Below, in pieces: positions 1 through 13,100 of a stretch of DNA of 64,000 nt (position 1 is the first letter of the stretch; each line of letters opens with the position of its first letter). This stretch comes from Bedellia somnulentella. Its lineage: Eukaryota > Arthropoda > Insecta > Lepidoptera > Bedelliidae. The translations under genes were made by a program, and so were the position numbers. The notes under the pieces were generated by a model that did not search any database, had not been told where the DNA came from, and worked only from the letters and a program-made list of their open reading frames with translations. The stretch lies in contig OY755178.1 of assembly GCA_963576735.1 (NCBI GenBank), positions 4,154,001 to 4,218,000 on the forward strand, read 5' to 3'.

Positions 1-1160
1 ATTTTTCATTATCGAAATAAATATTTGCCGAAAACCAAAAAGCCATTCTGCGGTTTGAAAATGCTTTGGTTACTAAAATAATACATGCCTATTGCATGAG
101 AAAGCAAAAATATTATGTTAACAATATCAAATCAGTGTTAGTGGATATGCTTTTAACTTTTTAGGTTTATCATTGAGGTATTGCGATTGCGAGCTTTAAT
201 GTAACTACTTAACAATCGCGACTCGTGTGTATCTGAAATTTTGCTTGTTATTGGAAAACTGTACATTTTTTCTTTATAATATTTTGAAATATTTATTTTT
301 ATCACCATGTGTTTGCTTTTAGATAAAAATTCAATGTTTATTCAAGAATGTCTTACTTGTTTTACTGCATCATTTTAACAAGTTAAAATTGATAAATTTA
401 ATTATTATTTTGTATTTATCGGTAGTTCTCGATACTTATTGAAAAATATGGCTAAGAATATCGGTTTATCGATTATCGAAGATTCTAAGCGACCATTTTT
501 AACCATTTCATTTCTTTTCGCGAAATAGTGGAGCTCCTGATATTGCAACTGCAGTAAAAACATAATAGGAAATTAGTAAAATACAATAATACCATACAGC
601 AAAGGTAAAAAGTAAAGATAAAAAACATTGATTACAGAATAAAAAGAATAGGTTTCTGTTTTTTTAATGTTACAAAAAACTTACGTATTAGTTCAATCTA
701 ACTCTACTTCGGTCTTCTTTAGACTAGGACTGCTACGTGCACCACCTGGGGACTGTTTTGTAGAATACAATACAACAAAAGTTCAGCACCTTCATTAAGT
801 GCTTATTCAACTTGACTAGAATAGAAACGTTTGTTGGGTAAAGTTAGATATCCAAAGGACCATGGGCAAAAATGTATGAAGCCTGGGCTCACCCACCAAC
901 AGAGATGAGACCACTTTGAATATACTTGTAAAGCACTAAATATAAAGATTTAAACTAATTTTTGCGAAGAATCCATGGGGTTATTTTGCTATAAATATTT
1001 TTCTCCGACCATAAATAAACTAAAATTCTGCAAAAAGTAGTGCTGTTATGGCATTGTAGGTTTTGTTATTGAACATCTTTAACTAGTTTTAATTCCAGGT
1101 TTAATGTATACATATAAAATAAAACAACTGCTAACAGTTAAAATTATTTTTATTAACATT
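1..1160. other. A+T-rich sequence without a recognisable gene
   Basis: I see no open frame with recognisable protein motifs, no tRNA-like box and no terminal repeat here. It may be intergenic DNA upstream of the ZAD-GATA gene. Confidence 0.4.
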
Positions 1161-1415
1161 TCAATCAATATCAATAATAATGTCGTCTAAATATCCTGCC
1201 GGTGGATTAAATTGTATGTGCCTGCCTAACCCTAGATACCATATTATTGAAATGGTATGAGCACAACTTCCTACTGTGCGTCTACCTGTTAGACACGAGC
1301 AGTAATACTGAGCGATGGCATCTCGACCCATTTCGTTTCTGTTAACCAGAATGTATACGTAATATGTACGTGCACGAACATGTCTTGACTGAATCCTTCC
1401 TCTTAATAGCCACAC
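1161..1415 (-). pseudogene. SWIM-type zinc-finger ORF fragment, probably from a transposon
   Basis: An 84-residue open frame carries a SWIM-like zinc motif, CxC-x9-CxH (YYCSCLTGRRTVGSCAH), followed by a short tail ending in LDDIIIDID and a stop. It has no upstream ATG in frame: the first codon is GTG, and the upstream DNA does not continue the frame cleanly. It is therefore the C-terminal remnant of a longer protein. An AATAAA follows the stop on the minus strand. SWIM fingers of this kind occur at the C-terminus of transposon-associated insect proteins, so I infer a dead transposon remnant. A decayed host gene is the alternative. Confidence 0.45.
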
Positions 1416-1939
1416 ACATGGTGTGAAAGGGATGGAGAGTGTTGTAAATCACACGGGCGCAGGCGCATCTATTGTTTACCACTATTTTAAGCATTTTAAG
1501 AATGAGTATATTGTTTCAATAAGTTTTACGACTCCTAACAATTGTCTTTTTCTGAAAAACCTATTTAGGTGCATATCTTTTTTCTGCAATGGAATTGAAG
1601 GTGGTGCCCATAGTAACAATTTTAGTACAAACAAAATCCTTCACAACGGCATATGCTATAACTCTGTTGGACACTGAGCCCAATTTGACCCATGGTCCTT
1701 CCATGGTCAAGAAGCTTCTTATTAAACCATGATATGATCAAATTCAAATTCATCGTGAAAGAAAGGCTTCTGAATCTTGTTAGCTTAGCCGGTGGGTCAA
1801 TGTCAAAAAGAGTAATAAAATATTTAATTCATCGCAAAGAAAGCATTATTCGTGGATACTACTTAGCATTAGCAGTAGCTTGACGTACGTAGCAATGTAT
1901 AACAGAGATATCATTATATACAAAGTCTGATATTGGATT
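1416..1939. other. no gene seen
   Basis: Short open frames on both strands here have no recognisable motif. The minus strand may hold further decayed sequence of the SWIM-finger fragment, but the frames are broken. Confidence 0.3.
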
Positions 1940-2003
1940 AGCTGTGTAGTGTCGGCTTAGAATAGCACTACCCCACTTCTCCCGGTAGGTGTACTTACGA
2001 GGT
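1940..2003 (+). repeat. family A SINE-like repeat, 5' fragment
   Basis: It matches the first 60 or so bases of family A (GTGTAGTGTCGGCTTAGAAT start) and then stops. Family A is best defined at 14730-14970. Confidence 0.65.
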
Positions 2004-2392
2004 ACAATTTAACTTACTACAATTTAAATAACTTATGTACTAACTGATATGAGAGCTTTTATTATTTCCACCCTCCGATACTTTTCTAATAGACATTACT
2101 TAGTTACAAAAAATCTAAAAACTCAAGATTAGAATTTCTTTAGTTAATCTCTAAGCATGAAAATCAAAAACAGTTGTTAAACTTTTTGTTGTTGTTGTAG
2201 GTACTGTTTATGAGATTGATAACGCTCCCATGGAAGTATTATTTAAACAGGAACGCGCGCTGGCGACCTAAAGTGTCCTGAAAAAGGATGGCTAACTAGT
2301 TAACTGTGTCTCGTTTTATGTAGGGTGACCATCTGTTGGTGTTTTAATAAGAGTTCCTCTAAAGGATACAAAAACACTTATATTTACATATT

Positions 2393-2560
2393 TTGAATGT
2401 TTTTGTTCATGATATCCTCATGTGGGGACCTGATGCAGCCTTTGACACGGTAGCTCAATTGACAGAGCGACGGGGGCGTATACCCGAGGTCGCGGGTTCG
2501 ATCCCCACCTGTGTCGAAATTTTTCTTTCCTTTATTTATCCTTTATTTATTAGTTATATT
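2393..2560 (+). repeat. tRNA-derived SINE, family C
   Basis: It contains a tRNA-like head with an A box (TAGCTCAATTG), a B box (GGGTTCGATCCCC) and matching GACAC/GTGTC acceptor ends. A TTTTTGTTCATGA leader with a CTCATGTGGGGA motif precedes it and a CTTTCCTTTATTTAT tail follows. The same arrangement recurs at 45596 and 46545, so this is a dispersed element rather than a single-copy tRNA gene. Confidence 0.65.
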
Positions 2561-2657
2561 TACATACATACATTATAAAAACACTTACATTTACATATAT
2601 ACATTGTTTTTGGTAAATCAACGTGTTTTTTATACATATTTATTCTTAATTGCTTGA

Positions 2658-2834
2658 GAATTAAAATTTCCTCAGCCACTTTTGGAAGTTGCGTGGGGAA
2701 ATAAAGGTTGTCGGTGATGGGTCTCAACCGCATTGCCCAAAAATCCCTTAAAAGCCCCAATACCGTTAGTCGCCTCTTACGTACACTCACCGGAAGAAAT
2801 GGGGTAGTGCTATACTAAGTCGACACCACACAGC
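2658..2834 (-). repeat. family A SINE-like repeat, 3' truncated
   Basis: The minus strand reads as family A from its 5' start through the CTTCCAAAAGTGGCTGAGGA segment. The terminal TATG-repeat tail is absent. Confidence 0.65.
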
Positions 2835-4039
2835 TATACTCAAATTCAAATCGTTTAATGCATTCATGTGGTAAAGTTCGAGATGATACAGGTTATTTTA
2901 TTTATTGCTCCATAACATGAACCCATATTTATCACTATTTTCTTAATTAAATGATAAAAGCTCCAAAACACTCAAACAGATGATAAATTGTGGACACCAC
3001 ATTTATCTTTTTTTGATGGGGATACCCGTGACAAATATTAATATCACTTTTGCCAAACTTAACCAATTATTTATCTCCAAATCGATAGGCGACAATAATA
3101 ATTAAAATAAAATACAAAAAAGGAACAGTTAATAACCTGGTTTTTATAAAATATTCCCTATAAATAAGTTTGAATTTGTTTTTCTTTGAACTTAATCTCG
3201 ACTGGCAACCGCGCGAGCGGGACACACTTCTCTCTCACACGGCTCTCGTTCTAGGACGTTTCTCTGCTTGACAGTTTTTAAAAGATAATTAACTTTATTT
3301 CATGGTAATAAATTGCATTTTTGTTTACCATATTTTTGTGAGTAAGCTCTCCTGTTTAGTTAGTAGCTTCATGAACGCTCCTTATCCTGATAACACATAA
3401 CGCCATCTCGCCCAACCAAAAGGAAACGGGTTTAATATATGGTTTATAATTTAAATAGCCGCACAGCGCCTTTCTCATTTATGTACATGGCAATACTGTT
3501 GATATATTGCATCTCACTTACACTTATACCAACAATAGTTTTGCATCCTGCTGTTACAATATCCTCAATGATGACAATTTCTTTACTCTAGCTGTAGTAA
3601 AAGAAAACAAATGTTATCAAAAATAGAGCAAAACCAATTCCTACTTCAACAGCTTATAATGTTTACTTTAATAAAATATTATCAATCTTGAATATTCCCC
3701 TTAAAAATGAGATAAAGATTATACACCAGCTATTTGTATAAGTTGACTGATAAGTCGAATGATAGTGTTATCTTATCAACTTATCACTAGTGCAAAGAAA
3801 ACTAACTTTTTACTCACACACACACGTCCGAGAATCAACGTACCGTAAACAATGGTCTAATGTAGATGTGTGTGTAGCTTGCTCGTTCGTTTGGTTGACA
3901 ATCGCGATGTGATGTATTTCTCTATCATTGCATGCTGAGTTATATTTTTCAACAATCTTTTAGTTTTTATGTTAGTTATCCGATTACTTTCTAAATGGTT
4001 TTTTTCTTGTGATAACGTCTTCAAATTTGTTTTCCAAAT
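2835..4039 (+). promoter_or_regulatory. probable 5' flank and 5' UTR of the ZAD-GATA gene
   Basis: No coding sequence is recognised. The stretch directly precedes the predicted start codon at 4040, so promoter and 5' UTR probably lie here. A G+C-richer patch with many CpGs occurs near 3205-3260. No TATA box or initiator could be assigned with confidence. Confidence 0.3.
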
Positions 4040-4192
4040 ATGTGTAATTTGCCGCCGAAGTTCCATTCAGTGTGTCGCCTTTGTTTATCATTCTGTGGCG
4101 ATAATTGCAGTGATGTTAGACTACCTATTTTCGACCGTGATAAGGATAAATCTCGGCTTTCCGAGATGATAATGACTTATCTATCGATAATG
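4040..4192 (+). CDS. ZAD-GATA gene exon 1: start and first half of ZAD
   Basis: The ATG at 4040 opens 51 codons including CRLCL, the first zinc-ligand pair of a ZAD. The exon ends ATG|gtaacg in phase 0. Splitting a ZAD between its two cysteine pairs fits a join to the exon at 4856. Confidence 0.8.
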
Positions 4193-7100
4193 GTAACGTT
4201 AATCATAACTTATTTACATTATAGTTGTTGTAAGATTGTTTTTATTCGTGTGAAAGTTTAGCACTCGCGTACGAGATTGTGGATGCTGATAAGCGCCATT
4301 AACTTTCTCGCGGGTGTTGAGTATTTTTGCATTGTGATATCATATTACGGCCCACGCATTTAGTGATGAGGCGTCATGAGTAATGTGTTTCGTGGAAATG
4401 ATAGAGTTGAGAATATAGGTAGTGCGCGCGCGGTATGAGCAGTGTGAGGCGAGGTTGGTGCGCGGTGATAACAAAGGATCACGGGAGATTAGTCGCCCAC
4501 CGCCCGCGCCCCGCGCCCACACGCACCTCGCTCACTCCACACTACGACATGCCCCCTACACCTAAACACAATATTATGCTATTTTAAGACAACTGTATTC
4601 ACTAAATATAGACAAGCATTTGATGGAAACAAACTAGGATGTTTGTGTATGTGGATAAACTTTTCCATTTGCTGCCTAATTCTAATCTGAACTGGTTTTG
4701 ATTAAAATGTAAATGATGGGTTTTTTATATTGAATGTTGTTGATATCAGTGGGTTGGTATCTATGAGTCATCATCTATGATTGCTACTAAGAGGTCACTG
4801 GCCATCTTATTATAACTTTTGGTACACTATGATAACTTAGATGAATGTTTTTTAGGTATCACCTAGAGATTCACTGCCCAAGGTGATTTGTGGAAGCTGT
4901 GCAAATAAACTGGATGAGTTTCACACATTTAGAGAGTTATCACAAAAGTCTGAAAGATTGTTGGAACAATTTCTTCAGTATGCTAGCTCTATGACAGGAT
5001 CAAAGGAGGTAAGTTAATTAACAACACTTTATTGATAACTGAAAGTTTATCCATATTTAATACTTATTAACATTGCATTTTACACACACTATGTACATGA
5101 ATACATCTAAATATTTTCACATTTTTTTTTACAACTTTACAAAGTTATACAATTATATTCAAGCAAAAACATTATCTTCTTTAATATTAACATATGGTAT
5201 TTGAGGATTTCTGACATGAATTTTGTATACTTTTTTGACTTTATTTACACATAGTCCAAGAATCATTCCTATGCTGACGATAGCAGACACACCGACAATA
5301 CTCCACAGAACATGTTTGGGTTTCAAGTTGTTCATAGAGAATTTCTTTTTCATCACAATAGAGGGATCAATAGAAGCACAGAACTCATCATTGACTTCCG
5401 TTATTTTTAGTCCACTCCATTTCATTGGTGCCACACACCTGAAAAGATTGAAAGAATATAATATTATTATATTACTATTAAGTGTTAAAACATGTTTACA
5501 ATTGATAAACACTTCAAATAACAGAATCACTGTTATTTGAAGTGTTAATACAGTGGGATTGCACCTCTGCAAATCACTCTTATTTGAAAATTGTCATAAC
5601 TCTGACCAAACTGTCATGTTGCATAGCATGCCACAGCTATTAATCCTAAAAAGTGGTAGCCAGAGCTTCCGACTCAGAAATTCCTCAGCCATATTTTAAA
5701 ATTGATGTTGATGAGAGAGATTAGCTGTGTAGTGCCGGCTTAGAATGTCGCTACCCCTTTCTACCCACGGGTGTCGTAAGAGGCGACTAGGGGTATTGGG
5801 GCTTTTATTGGATTTTTGGGCGATGCGGTTGGAGACCCATCACCAAAAACCTTTATTTTTACCATCTTTTCCCCACTCAACTTCCAAAAGTGGCTGAGGA
5901 ATTTATGATTCCTTAGCTCTGGTTACCCCTTCTAGGGAAATATAGCTGTGAGTATATGTATGTATGTATGTTGATGAGAGGTATCCAATCACATTTTTAA
6001 TTACTTTAAAAGATCCATAGCCCTAAGTCTTTACCAATATAAACCACCACCAAAAAGTTGGCAATAATAAACACCACACTGATACTCAAGATACTCAAAA
6101 CCTCAAGCCTCAAAGGTAACAGAAATCTTTATATTTTTCTTTATAGAGAAAAGCAAATCTAAACCTACCTTGGGATTTCATCCACAAACTTTTCACCAGC
6201 TTTTTGCGTTATAACAATATTAACAAGATCACAGTTGCACAGCCAGTTGTTGCCGGTCATACTTAGCATGTGTAGTTTGTTCCATGGTAGAAGATCAGTT
6301 GGCAACTCACTCAAGTTGTTGTCATCTAAGTAAACCTGCAATTTTGAGAGTAAAATTGATTTGTGAAAGCATCATAAGTTATTTTAGGCATTGTAGACGG
6401 AATCTGGTGTATAGCTTAATGTATGTAGAAAAAATTGACTACAATGTTCTACTCTATTCTACTTGCTGATCTTGAAGCAATTTATAAGAAGGTTTTTGTG
6501 CAGTTTGAGTAGACAAAGACTTATTGAAATTTAATGTATTAAACAATATTGAAAACAAATGTTTTATGTAAATCATCTATAACTGTTGCATATAAAAATC
6601 TTTAAAATTGACAGAAATCTTTGCTGGCCATTGCCCTTTGTTGGTTACACTTTTGAAACCTTTGTTGATTTGTGTATTTAGCTATATAAGTTTTTGACAA
6701 CATTTTATAAGTTTACACGTTATAACAAGCTTTTAAGAATGAGAATTATTTAATACAAACTAATTACTATTTTGCCTACATATCATATGCTAAAAGTATT
6801 GTGCAAAAAATTAAAAAATGTGAATGTAAAGAGTTTCTTTGTTGCTTCTTCTCTTTACGAACACCTTCCGAAGCAACGGACTAATGATAAATTTAAAAAA
6901 ATTGACTTTCAAAAAATTATAGTTATTAATTTAATTTTGAAGAATAAACTTTTTGACTTTTTGGCTTTTGACTTTATTAATTTCTTACTTGGATTCCATT
7001 CAACATAACTATTCCATCATTATTTTGGATTTATTTTTATTGCATAACAAAGCCACTTAAAAATTAAAGAGCTAGCAGAGGTTTTTTTAGCAAGTACTAA

Positions 7101-10100
7101 CATTTGCTGGAGAGTGCACTCTCAAGAGTCCAGAATGACCAAGCGTACATTCATACATTACATATACTCACGGCTATAAATCCCTTAATGGGGTAGCCAG
7201 AGCTTTGGAATGAAAAATTCCTCAGCCACTTTTGGAAGTTGATTGGGGAAAAGATGGTAATAATAAATGTTTTTGGTGACAGGTCTCCAACCACATCACC
7301 CAAAAATCACTTAATAAGCCCCTATACCCTTAGTCGCCTCTTAAAATCACCCACGGGTAGAAATGGGGTAGTGTTATTCTAAGCCACGGCACGGCATTCT
7401 ACACGGCAAAGCCAACACTACACGGCAACGACCAAGCGTGATTTACTATAACACATTCATAGATCATTTGTGTTCCTATCGAAGGTCTTAATCCTATCCT
7501 ATTTAGGATGGTTTTGGTGGTACCCCTGGGAATCGAAACTGAGATTCAGTCTCGAAGAAAATGCTCTATTGTTTAAACCTCACTGGTAGTTTAGTCACAT
7601 AACAATAAACAGAGCCGGGTTTCCCCAAGATACTTTTTATTTGATAAATTACTTGTAATATATTATATTTGATAATTCGTAATCTTGCCCCGATACGGAA
7701 ATGTATTGAAATAAAACGAGTAATCATAATCAGCCGGTTGACCGAGATATCTTTGCGTCGTGTAAGCTCGATATCTGGGCCGTTTCCAAATACAACTGAT
7801 GACTAACTGAATTTTATCATCCGCCATCGTCGTTTTGACAACACGTTTCCGTGATAAGCTTTAACATATACTGTTACTGACGTATACATATACTATTTGA
7901 GAATAATGAACTTGCTTTTGCTGTGTAGTGTCGGCTTAGAATAGCACCACCCCATTTCTGCCGGTGGGTGTACGTAAGAGGCGACTAACGGTATTGGGGC
8001 TTTTAAGGGATTTTTGGGCGATGCGGTTGGAGACCCATCACCAACAACCTTTATTTTACCATCTTTTCCCCACGCAACTTCCAAAAGTGGCTGAGGAATT
8101 TCTAATTCGTTAGCTCTGGCTACCCCTTCTAGGGATTTATAGCCGTGAGTATATTTATGTATGAACTTGCTTTTATGTTGTTAACTCTTAACAGTAGCAT
8201 AATTAAGCAGCTCATGTTACCACCATTTCGTTCTTATTGCTATGCGGTACTGATCAATTAGAATAAGTTTTTGTCATATGATAGTTTAGGGTAGTGTTTT
8301 GATGAAGTAAAACTAATATACAAAATGTAATGATAGAAAAAGGAATGTTGAGATGGTTTGGGCACATAGAGAGGATGGATGATAGAAAACGTACGAAGTG
8401 GCGATCAATAGTCTCTGCCTACCCCAATGGGAACTAATGGCATGAGTATATGTATGTATGTATGTACAAAATGTAACTCTGTCTGTCTTCACTAAATTAT
8501 AGCTCCCTCCCAACGGCACATTATAAACAAACTATCTAACATCTGATATCTAACAAAGAAGTGTGTGGTAATAGGACAAAGTAGGAATTAAACGTTATTT
8601 CATAACTAATGGAAGGTTTTCCTTCTACAAATTGGAATACAATAAAACAATTACGAGCATCAAGTGATCATAAATCTTGGGAGTACTATGACGAGATAAA
8701 TTGATGATTATAACTGAACAATATCCCGCGCAGTAATCTGTCGAGATGATTAACATCGTTATAATTAAGGTAATTTAGAACTCTATTAATAAAATATTCA
8801 CATTTCATCGTTTAAAACGTACATCTCCAAATAGTGTTTAGTAAGTGACATTCTGACAAAATCTTTTTTTTTGACTTTTTTGACTTTTAGCACTACCCCA
8901 TTTCTTCCAGTGGGTGTACGTATGAGGCGACTAACGGTACGGGCTTTTAAGGGATTTTTGGGCGCTGCGGTTGGAGACCCATCACCAACAGCCGTTATCT
9001 CACCATCTTTTCCCCACTCAACTTTCCAAACGTGGCTGAAGAATTTCTAATTACTTAGCTCTGGCTACCCCATATAGGGATTTATAGCCGTGAGTATATG
9101 TATGTATCACGTGACATGAATGCCACCTGGTGTTCAAAATACCTACGTCTTGCTTAGAAAGTGCATTCACAAGATTGAGGGGCAGGTTTATCGCCGTTTT
9201 TTGTACCAATACACTGTCCCGTAATTAAGTACAATTTAATTAAGCCATGTGGGTTTCCTTATGATGCTTTCCATCATCTGAATAAATTTTGATAAATAAA
9301 TTACAACTGACAGTAGTGGTGCTCTTTCCTACTGTGCTACCATGGTAGCTTTCTTACAAAAGTGTTGAAATGAAATTCTGATATGTCACTGATGGTTATT
9401 GTATGTTCCAACTTAATTATTCTGGTTTGGGACACCCTTCGATTTAAAACATTATATATTTGATCTTATGTTTGCCCTCCGCGGTCCTCCTCAATTGACA
9501 TTACCAACTACATACTCACGGCCATAAATGCCAAAAAATGGTAGCCAGAGCTTCAGAGCTAGAAACTCCTCAGCTTCATTTAAAAGTTGATTGGGGACCA
9601 GATAGTAGAAATAAATTATCGTTGGTGATGAGTCTCCAACCGCATCGCCCAAAACCACTTAAAAAGCCCTATACCCTTAGTCGTCTATTATGACACCCGA
9701 TGGTAGAAAGGGGTAGTGACATTCTAAGCCGACACTACACGGCAAACCACACCATTACCAGCCACATTAGCTCTATTTCTTTTACCGATTGACTAACATC
9801 TATCCTCTCTCTGTCTATTAATAAGGTTTTAACTTTCCCTCATACCTCTTCAATGGTCCAGTTATCCCTCATTCCTCGGAAGGCGTTGTGGCTGATGTAC
9901 CTCAGGTTCCTGTTGTGGCACAAGTGCAGTCGTTTCAGACTGACTAGGGGCGTGAATGTGCTCCTTTTTACCTCTTCTAAGTATTTGTTCTCACCGACTT
10001 CCAACTCTTTAAGGTTTTCAAGACCTAATTTTTGGATGAATATTAGAATTTGTGATATGGTGATGCGAATATACATATTTGCGCACGGAAATTGTAGTCA

Positions 10101-13100
10101 TTGGGTTAAGCAAACTATCGATTGCTATTTAGTATAATACGAGCAAATCTCTGGCGTTTTTATTGACTTTGAAGGTTATATGGTTTCTAAACATTTAACC
10201 TTCAAACCTTCAGCTACATACATCCTATTTATTTAGTTTTACCAAGAAGTTTGGAGAAATTATTCATAATGTATAGTTGCATTTTTAAAAGGATATTTAA
10301 ATGTTGACGTGTTCATAAAAACTACATTTCGATGTATAAATTAGTGTTTTCGATGCGCATTGCAGTTTTTGGGTACTTTTGGGTTTTTTCAATGTATCGT
10401 TAAATACTTAACACAACGCAATACGACTTGCCAATTAAATACGCAAGCGAAAGGATGTTATGTTATGAAATAGGAGATATTTCTATACAGAGAAATGACG
10501 TAAGCACTCTCAAATTACTAAGATTATCAGATTTGACGTCAGTAGGAATGATACAATGTTGATTTACTAAGACCTAACCCCATTTATTTGCTATCAATCA
10601 AAAATAAATTTGTTGTTGTTGGCCGTTTTTGTGCTATTACACTGTCACGTAACTAAGTACAATTTAATCTAGTTAAGTGAGTTTCCTAACGATGTTTTCC
10701 ATCACCCGTACAAATTTTGATATATAAACCACACATAACAGAGGTCCTGCTCTGTCCTACTGTGCTACCATGGAAAGTAACAAATAAATTATAATATAGT
10801 TATAAATAAAAAAAAAACAAATAAATCTTGAGATTATATAGCCAACAAGGCACTGGTGATAATAATTCTCTGAAATTTAGGGTTAAATAATTCAGTTTGT
10901 TTGACATTAAAATGCAAATACGACTCTAAAAAGAAGAGTAGGGTGATTCTGTAGTTTGAAGAGTATATTCAGTCGTCCGCTTCGGCAGCTATCGTAGTAG
11001 TAGAGTACTAATACTTCTAACCTTCGTGTCACATCTCTGTCACCGCGTGTTCAGGTTCAGAGTACCCGGAGTACGTTTTACTCGGACATTCCATCAACGG
11101 GATTAAGGGCGGGCCTATCGCCGCTTTGTACGAATAACCTGTCACATGGTTAAGTACAACTTTCAAGTTTTTTTACTTAACTTTCTAAGAAAATTTCCTC
11201 ACGATGTTTTCCCTCACCGTAAACAATCTAAAATCTAGATAAATGATCCGCATATGATTTGTTGTGTAGTATTTGCTTAAAGTACCATTATTAGGTATTT
11301 GGGACATTGTCTGGCGGCAAATCGCCAACCCTTGTGTATTCTATTGCTTACCAACAAAGCTATCATCGTTCAACTCGACCACATTATTGTTGTTGAAGTT
11401 GAGGAACTCGAGCGTGGCGCCGACGAAGCGCAGACTCTCCGGTATCATCATGAGCTGGTTGCCGGAGAGGTCCAACTGGCGGAGGTTGTACAAGCTCTTA
11501 AAGGCGTCCAGTGGGACGTTGTCGATGCCCGTGTAGGAGAGGTCTAATACCTGGGGTAATGGAAGTGGATAGAGTCTTTAGTGGTAATTGTAATGGGAAT
11601 TAGCATCGACTGTTAGACTAACGAAATAAATACATAGACTGGTAGCCCTAACATCGTACGAGTAGTGTTATTTTTTTAAATATCTAAAGTTTTTCCAGAG
11701 ACTACTCAGCCTGTGTTTTTTTTGGAAATTAGGATTCTATTGTTTTTTGAAATCTGTTGCTGAGACTATTAAATATAGAGAAAGAAATCGTTCCTCTTTG
11801 TAATACGTTTAAAAGTTCAATTATTGGCATTATATTGTTTTTTAATAATTAAATTTATAACGAGAAATAAATCACTGTAAGAGATCGAGATATTCGAGAT
11901 GCTGGAGTCGGTATTAGTATAATATTAAATATCGTTTGTATGATAAAAAAATTGGTAATTGAAAATCCTGTTTACCCCTTCAAAGATAAGCATTTAGTAT
12001 GCAATCACATATATGCAAAATTGCATCATATATCTCACACCTTTAATATTATTTGGCGCGCCTAAAAATGGAACGTTTGTTTACTTATAATTAAGTGGTC
12101 ACACCTTCTTTAAATATTTGCTTAAGATTTCACTTTGGAACTGTTTGTCCATGAGTAGTGTTTTTTATGGTGTTATTACAAAGAAATTTGTGAATGAACT
12201 TTGCTTGTAGCTTTTAAATACATCTAACTTTATATTTTTTGAAAATAATTCTACCGAATGTCATCGTATCGTTTTAAAAAATGTTACTATCTTTACGACC
12301 TCAACTAATTAGCTATATCTAATAATGAAATCAAACCAAAACGGTGACAGAGGACTAGAGAATAGTGCCAATGTGTATGGTGTTGTAAGAAAAGTACGAC
12401 CTCAAAACACGTTAAAAGACCAGATAAAAAATTATAATATAAAAATCAGAATCCTAAGTGAGTATGTTAAACGGCATGATAATTTGAGTCTTAGAGAGAG
12501 AATTAATTTAATGACAATTCAACTCAACTTAAACATTCACGCCGAATACCACCGAAGGGATTGTCAGAGGTACTACTACTACTGAACATCATGTGACATT
12601 GTCACCTGGTGTTCCCATGTTTTGTTTGGACAGTGTACTCAAGTGATAGGGGAAAGAAATATGTGTTGTAGCAAAACTTTCACCGTAATACTAATCTGCT
12701 GATTATGATGACAGACTCAAAATCACGACGGACGACTTGACGGTTGGCACTGAGTGCAATGTGCCCTGCTTTTTCGACTTAACTTTTTTAACTCTTTGGG
12801 CTATGTCAGTTACTCCTTTTCTCTTACGGGTTTCTTCGTTGCGGATTCGATTACGTACTGAAACTTCTAACCTAGCCTTCTCCATTGCCCGTAGGCGATG
12901 CAAAATCTTACGATATGATACGATGTAAATGATGATAAAAGTCCATACCTCCAAATGCACAGCTCTCGCAATCGCCATCAGTGTCACCATATCGAGCGTG
13001 ACGAGCGGGTTATTGTTCAAATACAACCTCGTGATGTTAGGGGTGTATTTGAACAGGTTTCTATCGATCGAATGCACCTGGTTAGACCCGAGGTTCAGTG

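Noticed and set aside
2435..2515. tRNA gene candidate
   Set aside because: Leader and tail match dispersed family C copies, so it is a SINE head.
5223..5540. 105-codon plus-strand frame
   Set aside because: Antisense shadow of the last LRR exon.
12325..12585. 86-codon ATG frame in an LRR intron
   Set aside because: No family resemblance and it runs to the edge of a SINE fragment; not enough support for a gene.
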